A DNA stretch of 64,000 bases from Mesorhizobium kowhaii (GCF_003253745.1 NZ_MZXV01000062.1:372001-436000); one strand, 5' to 3'; shown: positions 17,216 to 25,849, counted from the stretch's first letter. Notes: generated by a model from the sequence alone, not told the origin. Translations and numbers: made by a program.

Positions 17216-18525
17216 CCGCTCGCGCCATCATCATCGGTGCGCCACGCTCCGGCTCGGGCAAGACCAGCGTCACCATCGGCATCCTGCGCGCGCTCACCCG
17301 GCGTGGACTGAAAGTACGCGGCGCCAAATCCGGCCCCGACTATATCGATCCTGGCTTCCACACCGCCGCCACGGGGCTTTCCGGCGTCAACCTCGACAGC
17401 TGGGCCATGCCGCCATCGCTGCTCAACGCGCTCGCCACCCAAGCGGCCGACGATACCGATTTCGTCATCCTCGAAAGCGCCATGGGCCTGTTCGACGGCA
17501 TTCCGGCGGCTCCCGGCCGCACCGGCTCCGCGGCCGATCTCGCCCGGCTCTACGGTCTCCCGGTGCTGCTGGTGCTCGACGTTTCCGGCCAATCAACCAC
17601 GGCGGCCGCCGTCGCCAAGGGGTTTGCCACCTATGATCCGGATGTGCGCATGGCCGGCGTCGTGCTCAACCGGTTGGGCAGCGAGCGCCACCGCCGGCTC
17701 TCCGGCGATGCGATCGAGGCGATCGGCCTGCCGGTCGTCGGCGCCATCCTGCGCGACCCCACCCTGAACCTGCCCGAGCGCCACCTCGGCCTCGTCCAGG
17801 CCGGCGAATATGATGACCTGATGGCGCATCTCGACCGGCTGGCCGACATGGCCGAGAAGTCACTCGATCTCGACGCCATCATGGCCCTGGCGAGCCCCCT
17901 CACCCCGGCGCCCGGCGGCTTCGACGACGCGCTATCGCCGCCCGGCCAGCGGATCGCGTTGGCTGAAGATGCCGCCTTCACCTTCCTCTATCCGCATGTG
18001 GCGGCCCATTGGCGCAAGGCCGGGGCCGAGATCGTCCCGTTCTCGCCGCTCGCCGACGAGGCACCCCACGACGGCTGCGATGTCTGCTGGCTGCCTGGCG
18101 GCTATCCCGAACTCCATGCTGGCAAGCTAGCCGCCGCCACCAATTTCCGTGCACGAATGGCAAGATTCGCTGCGACGAAGCCCATCCATGGCGAGTGCGG
18201 TGGCTTCATGGTGCTTGGCGAAGCACTGGAGGACGCGTCGGGCGAAGGGCATGCGATGCTCGGCCTGCTCGGCCATTCCACCAGCTTTGCCAAGCGCAAG
18301 ATGAACCTCGGTTACCGCGAGGCACGGCTGCGCGCCGATTGCCCGTTGGGCAAGCAAGGCGCATTGATCCGCGGCCACGAGTTCCACTATGCGCAGATGA
18401 TCGCGACCGGCAATGACGAGCCGCTGGCCGACCTCGCCGACGGCCAGGGCAGTCCGATCGGCGCCTCGGGTTACCGGCGCGGCCATGTCAGCGGCACCTT
18501 CTTCCACGCCATTGCGAGGGGCTAG
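17212..18525 (+). CDS. cobB: hydrogenobyrinic acid a,c-diamide synthase
   Basis: A 437-residue ATP- and glutamine-dependent amidotransferase that amidates the a and c side chains of hydrogenobyrinic acid before cobalt insertion. The N-terminal ATP-binding loop is APRSGSGKTSVTIGIL (residues 8-23), and the class I glutaminase domain carries the catalytic Cys in HGECGGFMVLGEAL (about residue 327). The GTG start at 17212 overlaps cobA. The TAG stop (18523-18525) lies at the boundary of a repeat element that continues into cobS. Confidence 0.95.
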   Translation: MTARAIIIGAPRSGSGKTSVTIGILRALTRRGLKVRGAKSGPDYIDPGFHTAATGLSGVNLDSWAMPPSLLNALATQAADDTDFVILESAMGLFDGIPAAPGRTGSAADLARLYGLPVLLVLDVSGQSTTAAAVAKGFATYDPDVRMAGVVLNRLGSERHRRLSGDAIEAIGLPVVGAILRDPTLNLPERHLGLVQAGEYDDLMAHLDRLADMAEKSLDLDAIMALASPLTPAPGGFDDALSPPGQRIALAEDAAFTFLYPHVAAHWRKAGAEIVPFSPLADEAPHDGCDVCWLPGGYPELHAGKLAAATNFRARMARFAATKPIHGECGGFMVLGEALEDASGEGHAMLGLLGHSTSFAKRKMNLGYREARLRADCPLGKQGALIRGHEFHYAQMIATGNDEPLADLADGQGSPIGASGYRRGHVSGTFFHAIARG

Positions 18526-18593
18526 AGAATGATCCCGAAAGATGGCAACCGGTTTTCGGAAAAGATCAGGCTCAAGCTCCGGAACTTGAGCCT
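18523..18593. repeat. Rhizobiales-type intergenic repeat at the cobB/cobS junction
   Basis: The sequence from TAGAGAATGATCCCGAAA onward (18523-18566) resembles a short dispersed repeat I recall as frequent between genes in Mesorhizobium and relatives, usually ending in GATCATGCTC. CCGAAA near the left and TTTTCGG (18553-18559) near the right form its inverted repeat. A second hairpin follows: AGGCTCAAG (18568-18576) pairs perfectly with CTTGAGCCT (18585-18593) around an eight-base loop. The repeat supplies the stop codon of cobB and the first candidate start codon of cobS. Confidence 0.65.
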
Positions 18594-19347
18594 TTCGCCC
18601 CGGCAGCTCCTCGACGATATCGCGCTTTGCCTGGTCTTCTTCACCCGCCTGCCGCTGCCCGTCTTCGACTTTCGCGGCCACAGCCTTGCCGCGGCGATCT
18701 GGGCGGCACCCGTCGCTGGCCTTGTGGTCGGCTTGATCGGCGCCATCGTCTTTGCCACGGCGGAACGGTTTGGCCTCGCCATGGGCCCGGCGGCGACCCT
18801 CGCCCTTGTTTCAACCGTGCTCACCACCGGTTGCCTGCATGAGGACGGGCTGTCCGATGTCGCCGATGGTTTTGGCGGCGGCAAATCGCGCGGCCGGAAA
18901 CTCGAGATCATGCGCGACAGCCGCATCGGCGCCTACGGTGCCATGGCGCTGGCTCTGTCGCTGCTGATCCGCTGGAGCGCACTGTCGGAATTCGTCGAGC
19001 CCACACAGGCCCTGTCCGCCCTGATCGCCGCACACGCGGCCTCGCGCGGCGTGCTGGGCGCCTTCATGTACCTGCTGCCCCCGGCCCGGTCCGACGGTCT
19101 CTCAGCGGATTCGGGTACCGTTTCGATCGAAACCGCCATCGCCGGTGCCGTGCTCGGCGCGATCCCGCTGCTTTTGCTAGGGCTCGGCGGCGCCATTGTG
19201 GCGCTCATCCTGCTCGGCCTGTTGTTTGCCGCCTTCCGCGCCGTTTGCCTCAACCAGATCGATGGCCAGACCGGCGACACGATCGGCGCCTTGCAGCAGC
19301 TGAGCGAAATTGCCGTGCTGCTCGTCGCTTCCGTAGCTCTCTCCTGA
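18529..19347 (+). CDS. cobS: adenosylcobinamide-GDP ribazoletransferase (cobalamin synthase)
   Basis: A 272-residue polytopic membrane enzyme (called CobV in P. denitrificans) that joins adenosylcobinamide-GDP and alpha-ribazole, the last step of the pathway. The metal-binding motif HEDGLSDVADGFGGG and the following DSRIGAYGAMAL are diagnostic; five to seven hydrophobic helices follow. The conserved protein begins near LLDDIALCLVFFTRLPLP. Residues 1-25 (MIPKDGNRFSEKIRLKLRN...) are encoded by a dispersed repeat, so the true start may be TTG 18586 rather than ATG 18529. It lies three bases after cobB. Confidence 0.92.
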   Translation: MIPKDGNRFSEKIRLKLRNLSLSPRQLLDDIALCLVFFTRLPLPVFDFRGHSLAAAIWAAPVAGLVVGLIGAIVFATAERFGLAMGPAATLALVSTVLTTGCLHEDGLSDVADGFGGGKSRGRKLEIMRDSRIGAYGAMALALSLLIRWSALSEFVEPTQALSALIAAHAASRGVLGAFMYLLPPARSDGLSADSGTVSIETAIAGAVLGAIPLLLLGLGGAIVALILLGLLFAAFRAVCLNQIDGQTGDTIGALQQLSEIAVLLVASVALS

Positions 19348-19386
19348 TTCCCCTTTGGCCTGATTCCCTTTTGGAGACTTTGCCCC

Positions 19387-20397
19387 ATGCCCTTCAAATC
19401 GCTCGATGAACTGCGCGCCGCCTGCGTCAACCTACCTGCCGGCAGCGATCCCGCCGCAAGCGCTGTCGCCCGCCGCCAGGACACGCTGACCAAGCCGCAA
19501 GGCAGCCTCGGCCGGCTCGAGACCATCGCCGCATGGCTGGCGCGCTGGCAGGGCCGCGACATGCCCAGGCTCGACCGGGTGAAGGTCTTCGTCTTTGCCG
19601 GCAACCATGGCGTCACCGCGCAAGGCGTGTCGGCCTATCCTTCGGAAGTCACCGTGCAGATGGTGGCGAATTTCGCCGGCGGCGGTGCCGCCATCAACCA
19701 GCTTGCCCGCATCGCCGGCGCCGAACTCGATGTCATCCCGCTCGATCTCGACCATCCCACCGGCGACTTCACGCAAGGCCCGGCGATGGACGAGAAGGTG
19801 TTTCTCGCCGCCGTGTCGGCCGGCTATGACGCGGTGACGAAGGACCTCGATCTGGTTTGCTTCGGCGAAATGGGCATCGGCAACACCACGCCGGCAGCCG
19901 CTATTTCGGCGGCGCTGTTCGGCGGCGGTGCACAAAAATGGACCGGGCGCGGCACCGGCGTCGATGACGCCGGCCTGAAGCGCAAGGTGGTCGCCATCGA
20001 AGCCGGCCTGAAGCGCCACGCTGTCGCCCTTAGCGATCCGCTGGGAGTTGCCGCCGCGCTCGGTGGGCGCGAACTCGCTGCCATCTTCGGCGCCACGCTC
20101 GCCGCCCGCCATCTGGGCATACCCGTACTGCTCGACGGCTTCGTCTGCACCGCCGCCGCCGCACCGCTGGCAAGGCTGCATCCGGCCGGCCTCGCCCACA
20201 CCATCGCCGCCCATGTCTCGGCCGAATCCGGCCACCGTGGCCTGCTCGAAGCGCTCGGCCTGCCGCCGCTGCTCGATCTCGGCATGCGGCTTGGCGAAGG
20301 TTCCGGCGCCTGCCTCGCCGTCAACATCGTCCGTTCCGCGCTGGAGTGCCACACCCGCATGGCAAGTTTTGCCGAGGCGGGCGTTTCGGAGAAGTAG
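19387..20397 (+). CDS. cobT: nicotinate-nucleotide-dimethylbenzimidazole phosphoribosyltransferase
   Basis: A 336-residue enzyme (CobU in P. denitrificans) that makes alpha-ribazole phosphate from dimethylbenzimidazole and nicotinate mononucleotide, supplying the lower ligand used by CobS. Signature stretches are TKPQGSLGRLE, FAGNHGVTAQGVSAYPSEVT (cited in part) and GEMGIGNTTPAAAI, and the C-terminal DLGMRLGEGSGACLA region holds the catalytic Glu. It follows cobS after 39 bases, the largest gap in the plus-strand series. This is not the unrelated CobT subunit of the cobaltochelatase. Confidence 0.95.
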   Translation: MPFKSLDELRAACVNLPAGSDPAASAVARRQDTLTKPQGSLGRLETIAAWLARWQGRDMPRLDRVKVFVFAGNHGVTAQGVSAYPSEVTVQMVANFAGGGAAINQLARIAGAELDVIPLDLDHPTGDFTQGPAMDEKVFLAAVSAGYDAVTKDLDLVCFGEMGIGNTTPAAAISAALFGGGAQKWTGRGTGVDDAGLKRKVVAIEAGLKRHAVALSDPLGVAAALGGRELAAIFGATLAARHLGIPVLLDGFVCTAAAAPLARLHPAGLAHTIAAHVSAESGHRGLLEALGLPPLLDLGMRLGEGSGACLAVNIVRSALECHTRMASFAEAGVSEK

Positions 20398-20420
20398 GCT
20401 AGCAACGCCCGGATCGCGCG

Positions 20421-20840
20421 ATGAACGAGCCCTCCCAAATTTTCGGCGATCCCAAACAGGGTCTTCGCGATACTGTCGCGCTGATTATCAGAGATTTCGA
20501 TCGCGGGATCGGAGCTTTTGCCGGGCTGAAATACAATTCACCGTGGATATTGGCGACGGAGGATTGGGCAGAGCGATCGGGCCATACGGTCGAAGCGCTG
20601 TGCGAGATGATTTCTCAATGGCGGATTTCAATCTGTACTGGCGAGCAGACGAATCCTAAAATTGATCAGGTTTTCGAAGATCTTCGCAGCGCCGCGGAGG
20701 AGTGGAGAACTGAGACAGGCTACATCGATGCGCCCACTCGTTATGATCCTGAAAAGGCAAAATTCCCGAACCGCAAAGAACTGAAAGCCCATACCTCAAG
20801 GCATGGAACTCCTTGGGATTGGCGAGGCAATGGCACATAG
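20421..20840 (+). CDS. hypothetical protein, 139 residues
   Basis: I do not recognise this protein. It is soluble, rich in Trp, Glu and Asp, with no signal peptide or membrane segment and no familiar motif (N-terminus MNEPSQIFGDPKQGLRDTV). It starts 23 bases after cobT on the same strand, so it could be read through from the cob transcript, but its codon use and AT content differ from the cob genes. It overlaps the next gene by 11 bases, so the two are probably translated together and may be a functional pair of recent origin. Confidence 0.55.
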   Translation: MNEPSQIFGDPKQGLRDTVALIIRDFDRGIGAFAGLKYNSPWILATEDWAERSGHTVEALCEMISQWRISICTGEQTNPKIDQVFEDLRSAAEEWRTETGYIDAPTRYDPEKAKFPNRKELKAHTSRHGTPWDWRGNGT

Positions 20841-21162
20841 CTACGACGCCAGAGACCTTAGCTTTAGTGGAGCCTTTGAAGGCCGATTTGGTCACGATGT
20901 TAGATTCTCAATGACCTTCAAGCTTAGATATGGCGGCCCAATAAGGTTGTTCTTTCAATTTCCTTACTATTCGGATGGCGATCCGAGATCGTTAGACCTC
21001 TTTACGCTTTCGGGCTGGTTGCGATGTGGCGAGCTTCGTCTGCCGGAAGCCCCGGAACTCGAATGGGTCGCCGGCAAAAGCAAGACGAACTTCGAAGCTG
21101 TCGACGGCGTCCTCGCTATAACGCGAGCGATCCTCAGCTATCTGCGACCAACTATCCAATAG
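20830..21162 (+). CDS. hypothetical protein, 110 residues
   Basis: I do not recognise this protein. From ATG 20830 it gives MAHSYDARDLSFSGAFEG and continues with a beta-rich pattern including FSMTFKLRYGGPIRLFFQFPYYSDG. An ATG nine codons upstream (20803) is possible but lies deep in the previous gene. The base composition is clearly more AT-rich than the surroundings (around 20880-21010). It ends 77 bases from the 3' end of a tRNA-Lys gene on the opposite strand, a common landing place for acquired DNA, although no integrase or repeated tRNA end is seen. Confidence 0.5.
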   Translation: MAHSYDARDLSFSGAFEGRFGHDVRFSMTFKLRYGGPIRLFFQFPYYSDGDPRSLDLFTLSGWLRCGELRLPEAPELEWVAGKSKTNFEAVDGVLAITRAILSYLRPTIQ

Positions 21163-21239
21163 CGTCCACTGAATGCCGCCACCGAACGGCAGCGAAACAT
21201 CCCGCTTTCAGGGTCTTTCCACCAAGTCTTTGAAGATTT

Positions 21240-21315
<76 letters not shown>

Positions 21316-21421
21316 ACTCGGCCGGCAAAAACCGGCGTTGGCGGGCATATAGCCGCCACCATCGGTCCTGTCCAGCCCTGCCGGAATCATTTCCCGACAA
21401 ATCGACCGAGCCTGCTCGCGA

Positions 21422-22330
21422 TCAAACGAACAGTCTGCCTTCGGCGACCTTGACCGCGTTGCCGCCGATGCGCGCCGAGGCCAGTTTTCCGCCTTGCACG
21501 GTCAGTTCGAGGCGGATGCGCGACGGCCGGCCCATCTCCAGCCCCTGCTCGATCCACAGCTGCGAAACACCGTCTGTCGGGCCATCGAAATGCATGATGG
21601 CGCCGGCGAAGGCGGCCGCCGCCGAGCCGGTCGCCGGGTCTTCATAGGACGGCGTGCCCGGTACGATCATGCGCACATGGAACGCACTTTCGTGGTTCAC
21701 CGTCTCGCGGCAGTAGACATAGGGGCTGGCAAAGGCCCACTCGCTCTTGCGCGGCGCCAGTTCCGACCAGGCCTGGTTGTCCAGCCGGATTCGGCCCGCC
21801 GCTTCGAGATTGGCAACCGGGATGGTCACATAGGGCACACCCGCCGACCAGAACGCGACGCGATGATTCTCGAAGCCGATCTCATGCGGCGCCAGCCCAA
21901 GGGCCGCACCGATCGCCTCCGGATCGGCCTCGAGCTTCAGCGGCTCCGGCAGCTTCGCCAGGTCGAACTCGGCGAAGGTGTTGCCATCGTGCTTGCTGAC
22001 GGCGCAACGCACCGGACCGATGTTTTCTTCCAGCACGAAGATGCCGGCGCCGCCCTCTCCCGCCAGTTCGGCCAGCGCGATCGCCGAGCCGACGGTCGGG
22101 TGGCCGGCGAACGGCATTTCGTAGTCGGGCGTGAAGATGCGGATGCGGTTTCGGTGCTTGGGATTGGCCGGCGGCAGCACAAAGACCGATTCCGACAGGT
22201 TGAACTCGCGCGCGATGGCCTGCATCGCGGCCGTGTCCAGACCTTTGCAATCCAACACCACGGCCAGCGGGTTGCCGGCCAGTCGCTCGGTCGTGAACAC
22301 GTCGTAAAGCAAGTAATTCCGGGTTTGCAT
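21422..22330 (-). CDS. PhzF-family epimerase-like protein
   Basis: A 302-residue protein of the diaminopimelate-epimerase-fold PhzF family. The conserved N-terminal DVFTTERLAGNPLAVVLD, the catalytic Glu in NLSESVFVL (about residue 46), the PFAGHPTVGSAIALA stretch and the C-terminal EDPATGSAAAAFAGAI phosphate-loop-like motif are all present. Most family members have unknown substrates; only PhzF itself acts in phenazine synthesis, and no other phenazine gene is here. The internal ATG at 22330 (MQTRNYLLYDV) is chosen because the upstream 30 codons are not conserved. Confidence 0.88.
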   Translation of the reverse strand: MQTRNYLLYDVFTTERLAGNPLAVVLDCKGLDTAAMQAIAREFNLSESVFVLPPANPKHRNRIRIFTPDYEMPFAGHPTVGSAIALAELAGEGGAGIFVLEENIGPVRCAVSKHDGNTFAEFDLAKLPEPLKLEADPEAIGAALGLAPHEIGFENHRVAFWSAGVPYVTIPVANLEAAGRIRLDNQAWSELAPRKSEWAFASPYVYCRETVNHESAFHVRMIVPGTPSYEDPATGSAAAAFAGAIMHFDGPTDGVSQLWIEQGLEMGRPSRIRLELTVQGGKLASARIGGNAVKVAEGRLFV

Positions 22331-22388
22331 TCCTGCCTCAATCCCAACATGGGCGAAATTTAATTTGATATTTGAACCAGTAAGCCTG

Positions 22389-22402
22389 ATCTGTGCACAG
22401 AT
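22389..22402. promoter_or_regulatory. perfect 14-bp palindrome between divergent genes
   Basis: ATCTGTGCACAGAT is a perfect palindrome centred at 22395/22396, in the 101-base gap between the PhzF-like gene and the exporter operon. It lies 30 bases before the exporter start and 59 bases before the other, a typical operator position. No regulator gene is adjacent, so the protein that binds it is unknown. Confidence 0.45.
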
Positions 22403-22431
22403 AGGGACATTGCGCACCATAGGGGTCCAAC

Positions 22432-23724
22432 GTGGACCAGATTGTCAATCTGCCAAAGACGGAATCGGATTCCGCCATCGAGACCGCGCTCGGGCTCGAC
22501 AGTCAAGGTCTGCGCAAGACGCGCCGCCGCGGCTGGCTCTATGCGCTGCTGACACTGATCGTGCTCGCCGCCGGGTTTGGCCTTTATCAATGGTACGCCG
22601 GCTCGCCCGCCAAGGTTGACTACACCACCGTGCCTGCCGCCAAAGCCGATCTCACCGTCGCGGTATCGGCGACCGGTACGCTGCAGCCGCTCACACAGGT
22701 CGATATTTCCAGCCAGCTCTCCGGTATCATCCGCTCGGTGTCCGTCGAGGAGAACCAGCAGGTCAAGAAGGGCGACGTACTGGCCGCCCTCGACACCGCC
22801 AAGCTGCAGGTCCAGATCGAGCGGGCCGAGGCATCCGCCAAGGGCGCGGCTGCCAATGTCGAGGACGCCACGGTGACACTCACCGAGAACGAAAGGGCGC
22901 TTATTCGCGCAGCGGCGCTGACCAAGCGCGGCATGGCGACCGACCAGTCGCTCGAGGCGGCGACCGCGACGCGCGACCGTTCCAAGGCGGCGCTCGACAG
23001 CGCCCAGGCCAATCTCGCCATCGCCAATGCCGATCTGAAATCACAGCAGACCGACCTTGCCAACAGCACCATCTATGCGCCGATCGACGGCATCGTGCTG
23101 ACGCGCTCGGTCGACCCCGGCCAGACGGTTGCCTCTTCGCTGCAGGCGCCGGTGCTGTTCATCATCGCCGCTGATCTCAGAAACATGGAACTGGTGGCGG
23201 CGGTCGACGAGGCCGACATCGGCGCGGTCAAGACCGGCCAGCATGCCCGTTTCACCGTCGATGCCTTCCCGGACCGGCCGTTCGACGCCGAGATCCGCGA
23301 CATTTCCTATGCCTCGGTCACCACCGACGGCGTCGTCACCTACAATGCGCGGCTTGAGGTCGACAACAACGAGTTGTTGCTGCGGCCCGGCATGACCGCC
23401 ACCGTTTCGGTCGTCACCCGGCAAGCCAAGGACGTGCTCACCGTACCGGCCACCGCTTTCCGCTATCGCCCGGCACAGCAGGCGGCCCGTGGCTGGAGCC
23501 TGAGCGACCTGTTTACTGGCCGCATGGGGCGTCCCGGCGGCAACCGCCAGCGCCAGATCGCGACGGCGCCCACCGACGGCTCGCGCACGCTCTACGTGCT
23601 GGAGAATGGACGGCCGCATCCGGTCAACGTCAAGATCGGCTCAACCGATGGCGAACTGACCGAGATCACCTCGGGCCTCAAGGAAGGCGCCGAGGTCATC
23701 ACCGCATCGCAGCAGCGGAGCTAA
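22432..23724 (+). CDS. MacA-like periplasmic adaptor of an ABC exporter
   Basis: A 430-residue HlyD/MacA-type membrane fusion protein. One N-terminal membrane anchor lies at about residues 35-53 (WLYALLTLIVLAAGFGLYQW), followed by a lipoyl/barrel-sandwich domain (ATGTLQPLTQVDISSQLSG), a coiled-coil hairpin (about residues 115-205, rich in Ala/Lys/Glu/Asp) and beta-barrel domains. It starts at GTG 22432, with AGGGG five bases upstream. The next two genes encode the matching ATPase and permease, so the three form a MacAB-type tripartite efflux or secretion system; no outer-membrane factor is adjacent. Confidence 0.9.
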   Translation: MDQIVNLPKTESDSAIETALGLDSQGLRKTRRRGWLYALLTLIVLAAGFGLYQWYAGSPAKVDYTTVPAAKADLTVAVSATGTLQPLTQVDISSQLSGIIRSVSVEENQQVKKGDVLAALDTAKLQVQIERAEASAKGAAANVEDATVTLTENERALIRAAALTKRGMATDQSLEAATATRDRSKAALDSAQANLAIANADLKSQQTDLANSTIYAPIDGIVLTRSVDPGQTVASSLQAPVLFIIAADLRNMELVAAVDEADIGAVKTGQHARFTVDAFPDRPFDAEIRDISYASVTTDGVVTYNARLEVDNNELLLRPGMTATVSVVTRQAKDVLTVPATAFRYRPAQQAARGWSLSDLFTGRMGRPGGNRQRQIATAPTDGSRTLYVLENGRPHPVNVKIGSTDGELTEITSGLKEGAEVITASQQRS

Positions 23725-23728
23725 GGCC

Positions 23729-24436
23729 GTGGCTGCGGGCGCGACCCTCATCACCTTCGACAAGGTCTGGAAGAGCTACGGCCAGGGCGAGGCCAAGGTC
23801 CATGCGCTGGCCGGCGTCGATCTTGCCATCCGTCGCGGCGAATTCGTCGCCATCATGGGCCCGTCCGGCTCCGGCAAGTCGACGGCGATGAACATCATCG
23901 GCTGCCTCGACACGCCGACGGCCGGCACCTATTCCTTCATGGGCATCGACGCCGGCCGGCTCGACCGCAACCGCCGCGCCATGCTGCGCAACCTCTATGT
24001 CGGTTTCGTCTTCCAGGGCTACAATCTGCTGGCCCGCACCACGGCGGCGGAAAATGTCGAACTGCCGCTGATCTACCGCGGCGTTGCCGCCCGCGAGCGC
24101 CGCGACCTTGCCATGCAGGCGCTGGCCCAGGTCGGCCTTGTCGGCCGCGAGCACCACACGCCGGCCGAACTGTCCGGTGGCCAGCAGCAGCGCGTGGCGA
24201 TCGCACGCGCCATCGTCACAAGGCCGACGCTACTCGTCGCCGATGAGCCGACCGGCAATCTCGACACCGCCCGCACGCACGAGATCATGGAGTTGCTGAC
24301 GCAGCTCAACACCAAGCTTGGCCTGACCATCGCCATGGTCACCCACGAGGCCGACGTCGCCGGCTATGCCGAGCGCACAATTCGCTTCATCGACGGTCAC
24401 GTCGCTTCCGATTCCAAGAATCTCGAGGTGGCATAA
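23729..24436 (+). CDS. MacB-like ABC transporter ATP-binding protein
   Basis: A 235-residue ATPase of the LolD/MacB type. Walker A is GPSGSGKST (about residues 46-54), the signature is LSGGQQQRVAIARA, Walker B is LLVADEPTGNLD and the H-loop is MVTHEADVA. It begins at GTG 23729, four bases after the adaptor gene, and is followed two bases later by the permease gene. In E. coli MacB the ATPase and permease are one chain; here they are separate proteins. Confidence 0.94.
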   Translation: MAAGATLITFDKVWKSYGQGEAKVHALAGVDLAIRRGEFVAIMGPSGSGKSTAMNIIGCLDTPTAGTYSFMGIDAGRLDRNRRAMLRNLYVGFVFQGYNLLARTTAAENVELPLIYRGVAARERRDLAMQALAQVGLVGREHHTPAELSGGQQQRVAIARAIVTRPTLLVADEPTGNLDTARTHEIMELLTQLNTKLGLTIAMVTHEADVAGYAERTIRFIDGHVASDSKNLEVA

Positions 24437-24438
24437 CC

Positions 24439-25656
24439 ATGATCTGGGAAACCGTCCGCCTCTCCCTGCGCTCGATCCGCCGCAACGTGCTGCGCTCGTT
24501 CCTGACATTGCTCGGTATCGTCATCGGCGTTGCTGCCGTCATTGCCATGCTCACCATCGGCTCCGGCACCACCGAAAAGGTCAAGGCCGACATCTCCAAG
24601 CTCGGCAGCAACCTGCTGGTCGTCCGCTCCGGCCGCCCGGCTGGCCCCGGCGGTCCGGGCGGCCTCGACCAGGTGGTCCGTCCGCTGGCCGAAAAGGACC
24701 TCGCGGCACTTGTCGCGCACCTGACCGGCGCGCGCGCCATTTCGCCGGCCTCGCAAAAGCAGGTCCGCGTCATCTTCGGCACCGAGAGCCTGACCTCGGG
24801 CGTGACCGGCACCGACAGCGCCTATCTCGATGCGCGCGACTGGAAGCTGGTTTCCGGCCGTCCGTTCAGTGATTCTGAAACCCGCTCCGGCACCGGCGTC
24901 TGCCTGATCGGCGAGACGGTGCGCCAGCAGTTCTTCGGCGCCGGCGACCCCGAGGGCGAGATCATCCGCGTCAACCGCACCTCCTGCAAGATCATCGGCC
25001 TGCTCGAGCCCAAAGGCTATACCGGCTTCGGCCAGGACCAGGACAATGTCGTGCTGATGCCACTGCACGCCTATCAGCGCCGCATCGCCGGCAACCGCGA
25101 CATCGACAACATCTACATCGCCGCCGACGACACGACGCCGACCAGCGAACTGCAGCCGCGCGTCGAGGACATTTTGCGTGACGCGGGCCGCATCACCCCC
25201 GACCGCGAGAGCGATTTCGCCATCCGCGACATGACGCAGATCGCCGACGCCATGGCCAGCGCCACCACCACCATGACCGGCATGCTGGGCGCCGTCGCCG
25301 GCGTCAGCCTGCTGGTCGGCGGCATCGGCATCATGAACATCATGCTGGTCTCGGTCACCGAGCGCACCCGCGAGATCGGCATCCGGCTCGCCATCGGCGC
25401 GCATGAAAAGCACATCCTCATCCAGTTCCTGGTCGAGGCGACGGTGCTGTCGCTGCTTGGCGGCATTATCGGCATCCTGATCGGCCTGGCGCTGGCCGGC
25501 CTCGCCTCGGTGACGCTGACCATCCCGTTCGCGCCAAGCCCCGCGGTGATCCTGCTCGCCGTCGGTTTCTCGGCGCTGATCGGCATGGTGTTCGGCTTCT
25601 TCCCGGCGCTGCGCGGCGCCAGGCTCGACCCGATCGACGCGCTGCGGCACGAGTAA
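24439..25656 (+). CDS. MacB-like ABC transporter permease
   Basis: A 405-residue FtsX/MacB-type permease. One membrane helix near the N-terminus (FLTLLGIVIGVAAVIAMLTI, about residues 21-40) is followed by a large periplasmic domain (about residues 45-270) and three C-terminal helices, the usual four-helix topology. The segment GGIGIMNIMLVSVTERTREIGIRLAIGA (cited as GIMNIMLVSVTERTREIGIR) is the family signature. It completes the adaptor-ATPase-permease operon. The likely work is export of a small molecule, peptide or lipid across the cell envelope; the substrate cannot be deduced. Confidence 0.93.
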   Translation: MIWETVRLSLRSIRRNVLRSFLTLLGIVIGVAAVIAMLTIGSGTTEKVKADISKLGSNLLVVRSGRPAGPGGPGGLDQVVRPLAEKDLAALVAHLTGARAISPASQKQVRVIFGTESLTSGVTGTDSAYLDARDWKLVSGRPFSDSETRSGTGVCLIGETVRQQFFGAGDPEGEIIRVNRTSCKIIGLLEPKGYTGFGQDQDNVVLMPLHAYQRRIAGNRDIDNIYIAADDTTPTSELQPRVEDILRDAGRITPDRESDFAIRDMTQIADAMASATTTMTGMLGAVAGVSLLVGGIGIMNIMLVSVTERTREIGIRLAIGAHEKHILIQFLVEATVLSLLGGIIGILIGLALAGLASVTLTIPFAPSPAVILLAVGFSALIGMVFGFFPALRGARLDPIDALRHE

Positions 25657-25745
25657 GCCCGGGCCAGCACCCCACGGCGATCTCCATCCACAACCTTGGA
25701 TGTTTGCCGACACCCACAACGCTGTCGCCGTCCGATCAACGATGC

Positions 25746-25849
25746 TAGAGCAATTCCGGGAAAAGTGTGAAACGGTTTTCCGTCCGGAATTGCGTCAAAA
25801 CAAGGAGATAGAGCGGTTCGGCGTTTCCGTGAAACGATGAACCGCTCTA
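25746..25849. repeat. dispersed palindromic repeat, copy A
   Basis: The 104-base element starts TAGAGCAATTCCGGGAAAAG and ends ATGAACCGCTCTAA. It contains a hairpin-forming part (AATTCCGG...CCGGAATT) and a second one (GAGCGGTTC...GAACCGCTC). A related copy in the opposite orientation lies at 27283-27415. The composition and the AGAGC / GCTCT ends match the short mosaic repeats I recall as common in Mesorhizobium and other Rhizobiales. Confidence 0.8.

Noticed and set aside
21422..22330. Phenazine biosynthesis gene
   Set aside because: PhzF-family proteins are widespread with other roles and no other phz gene is present.
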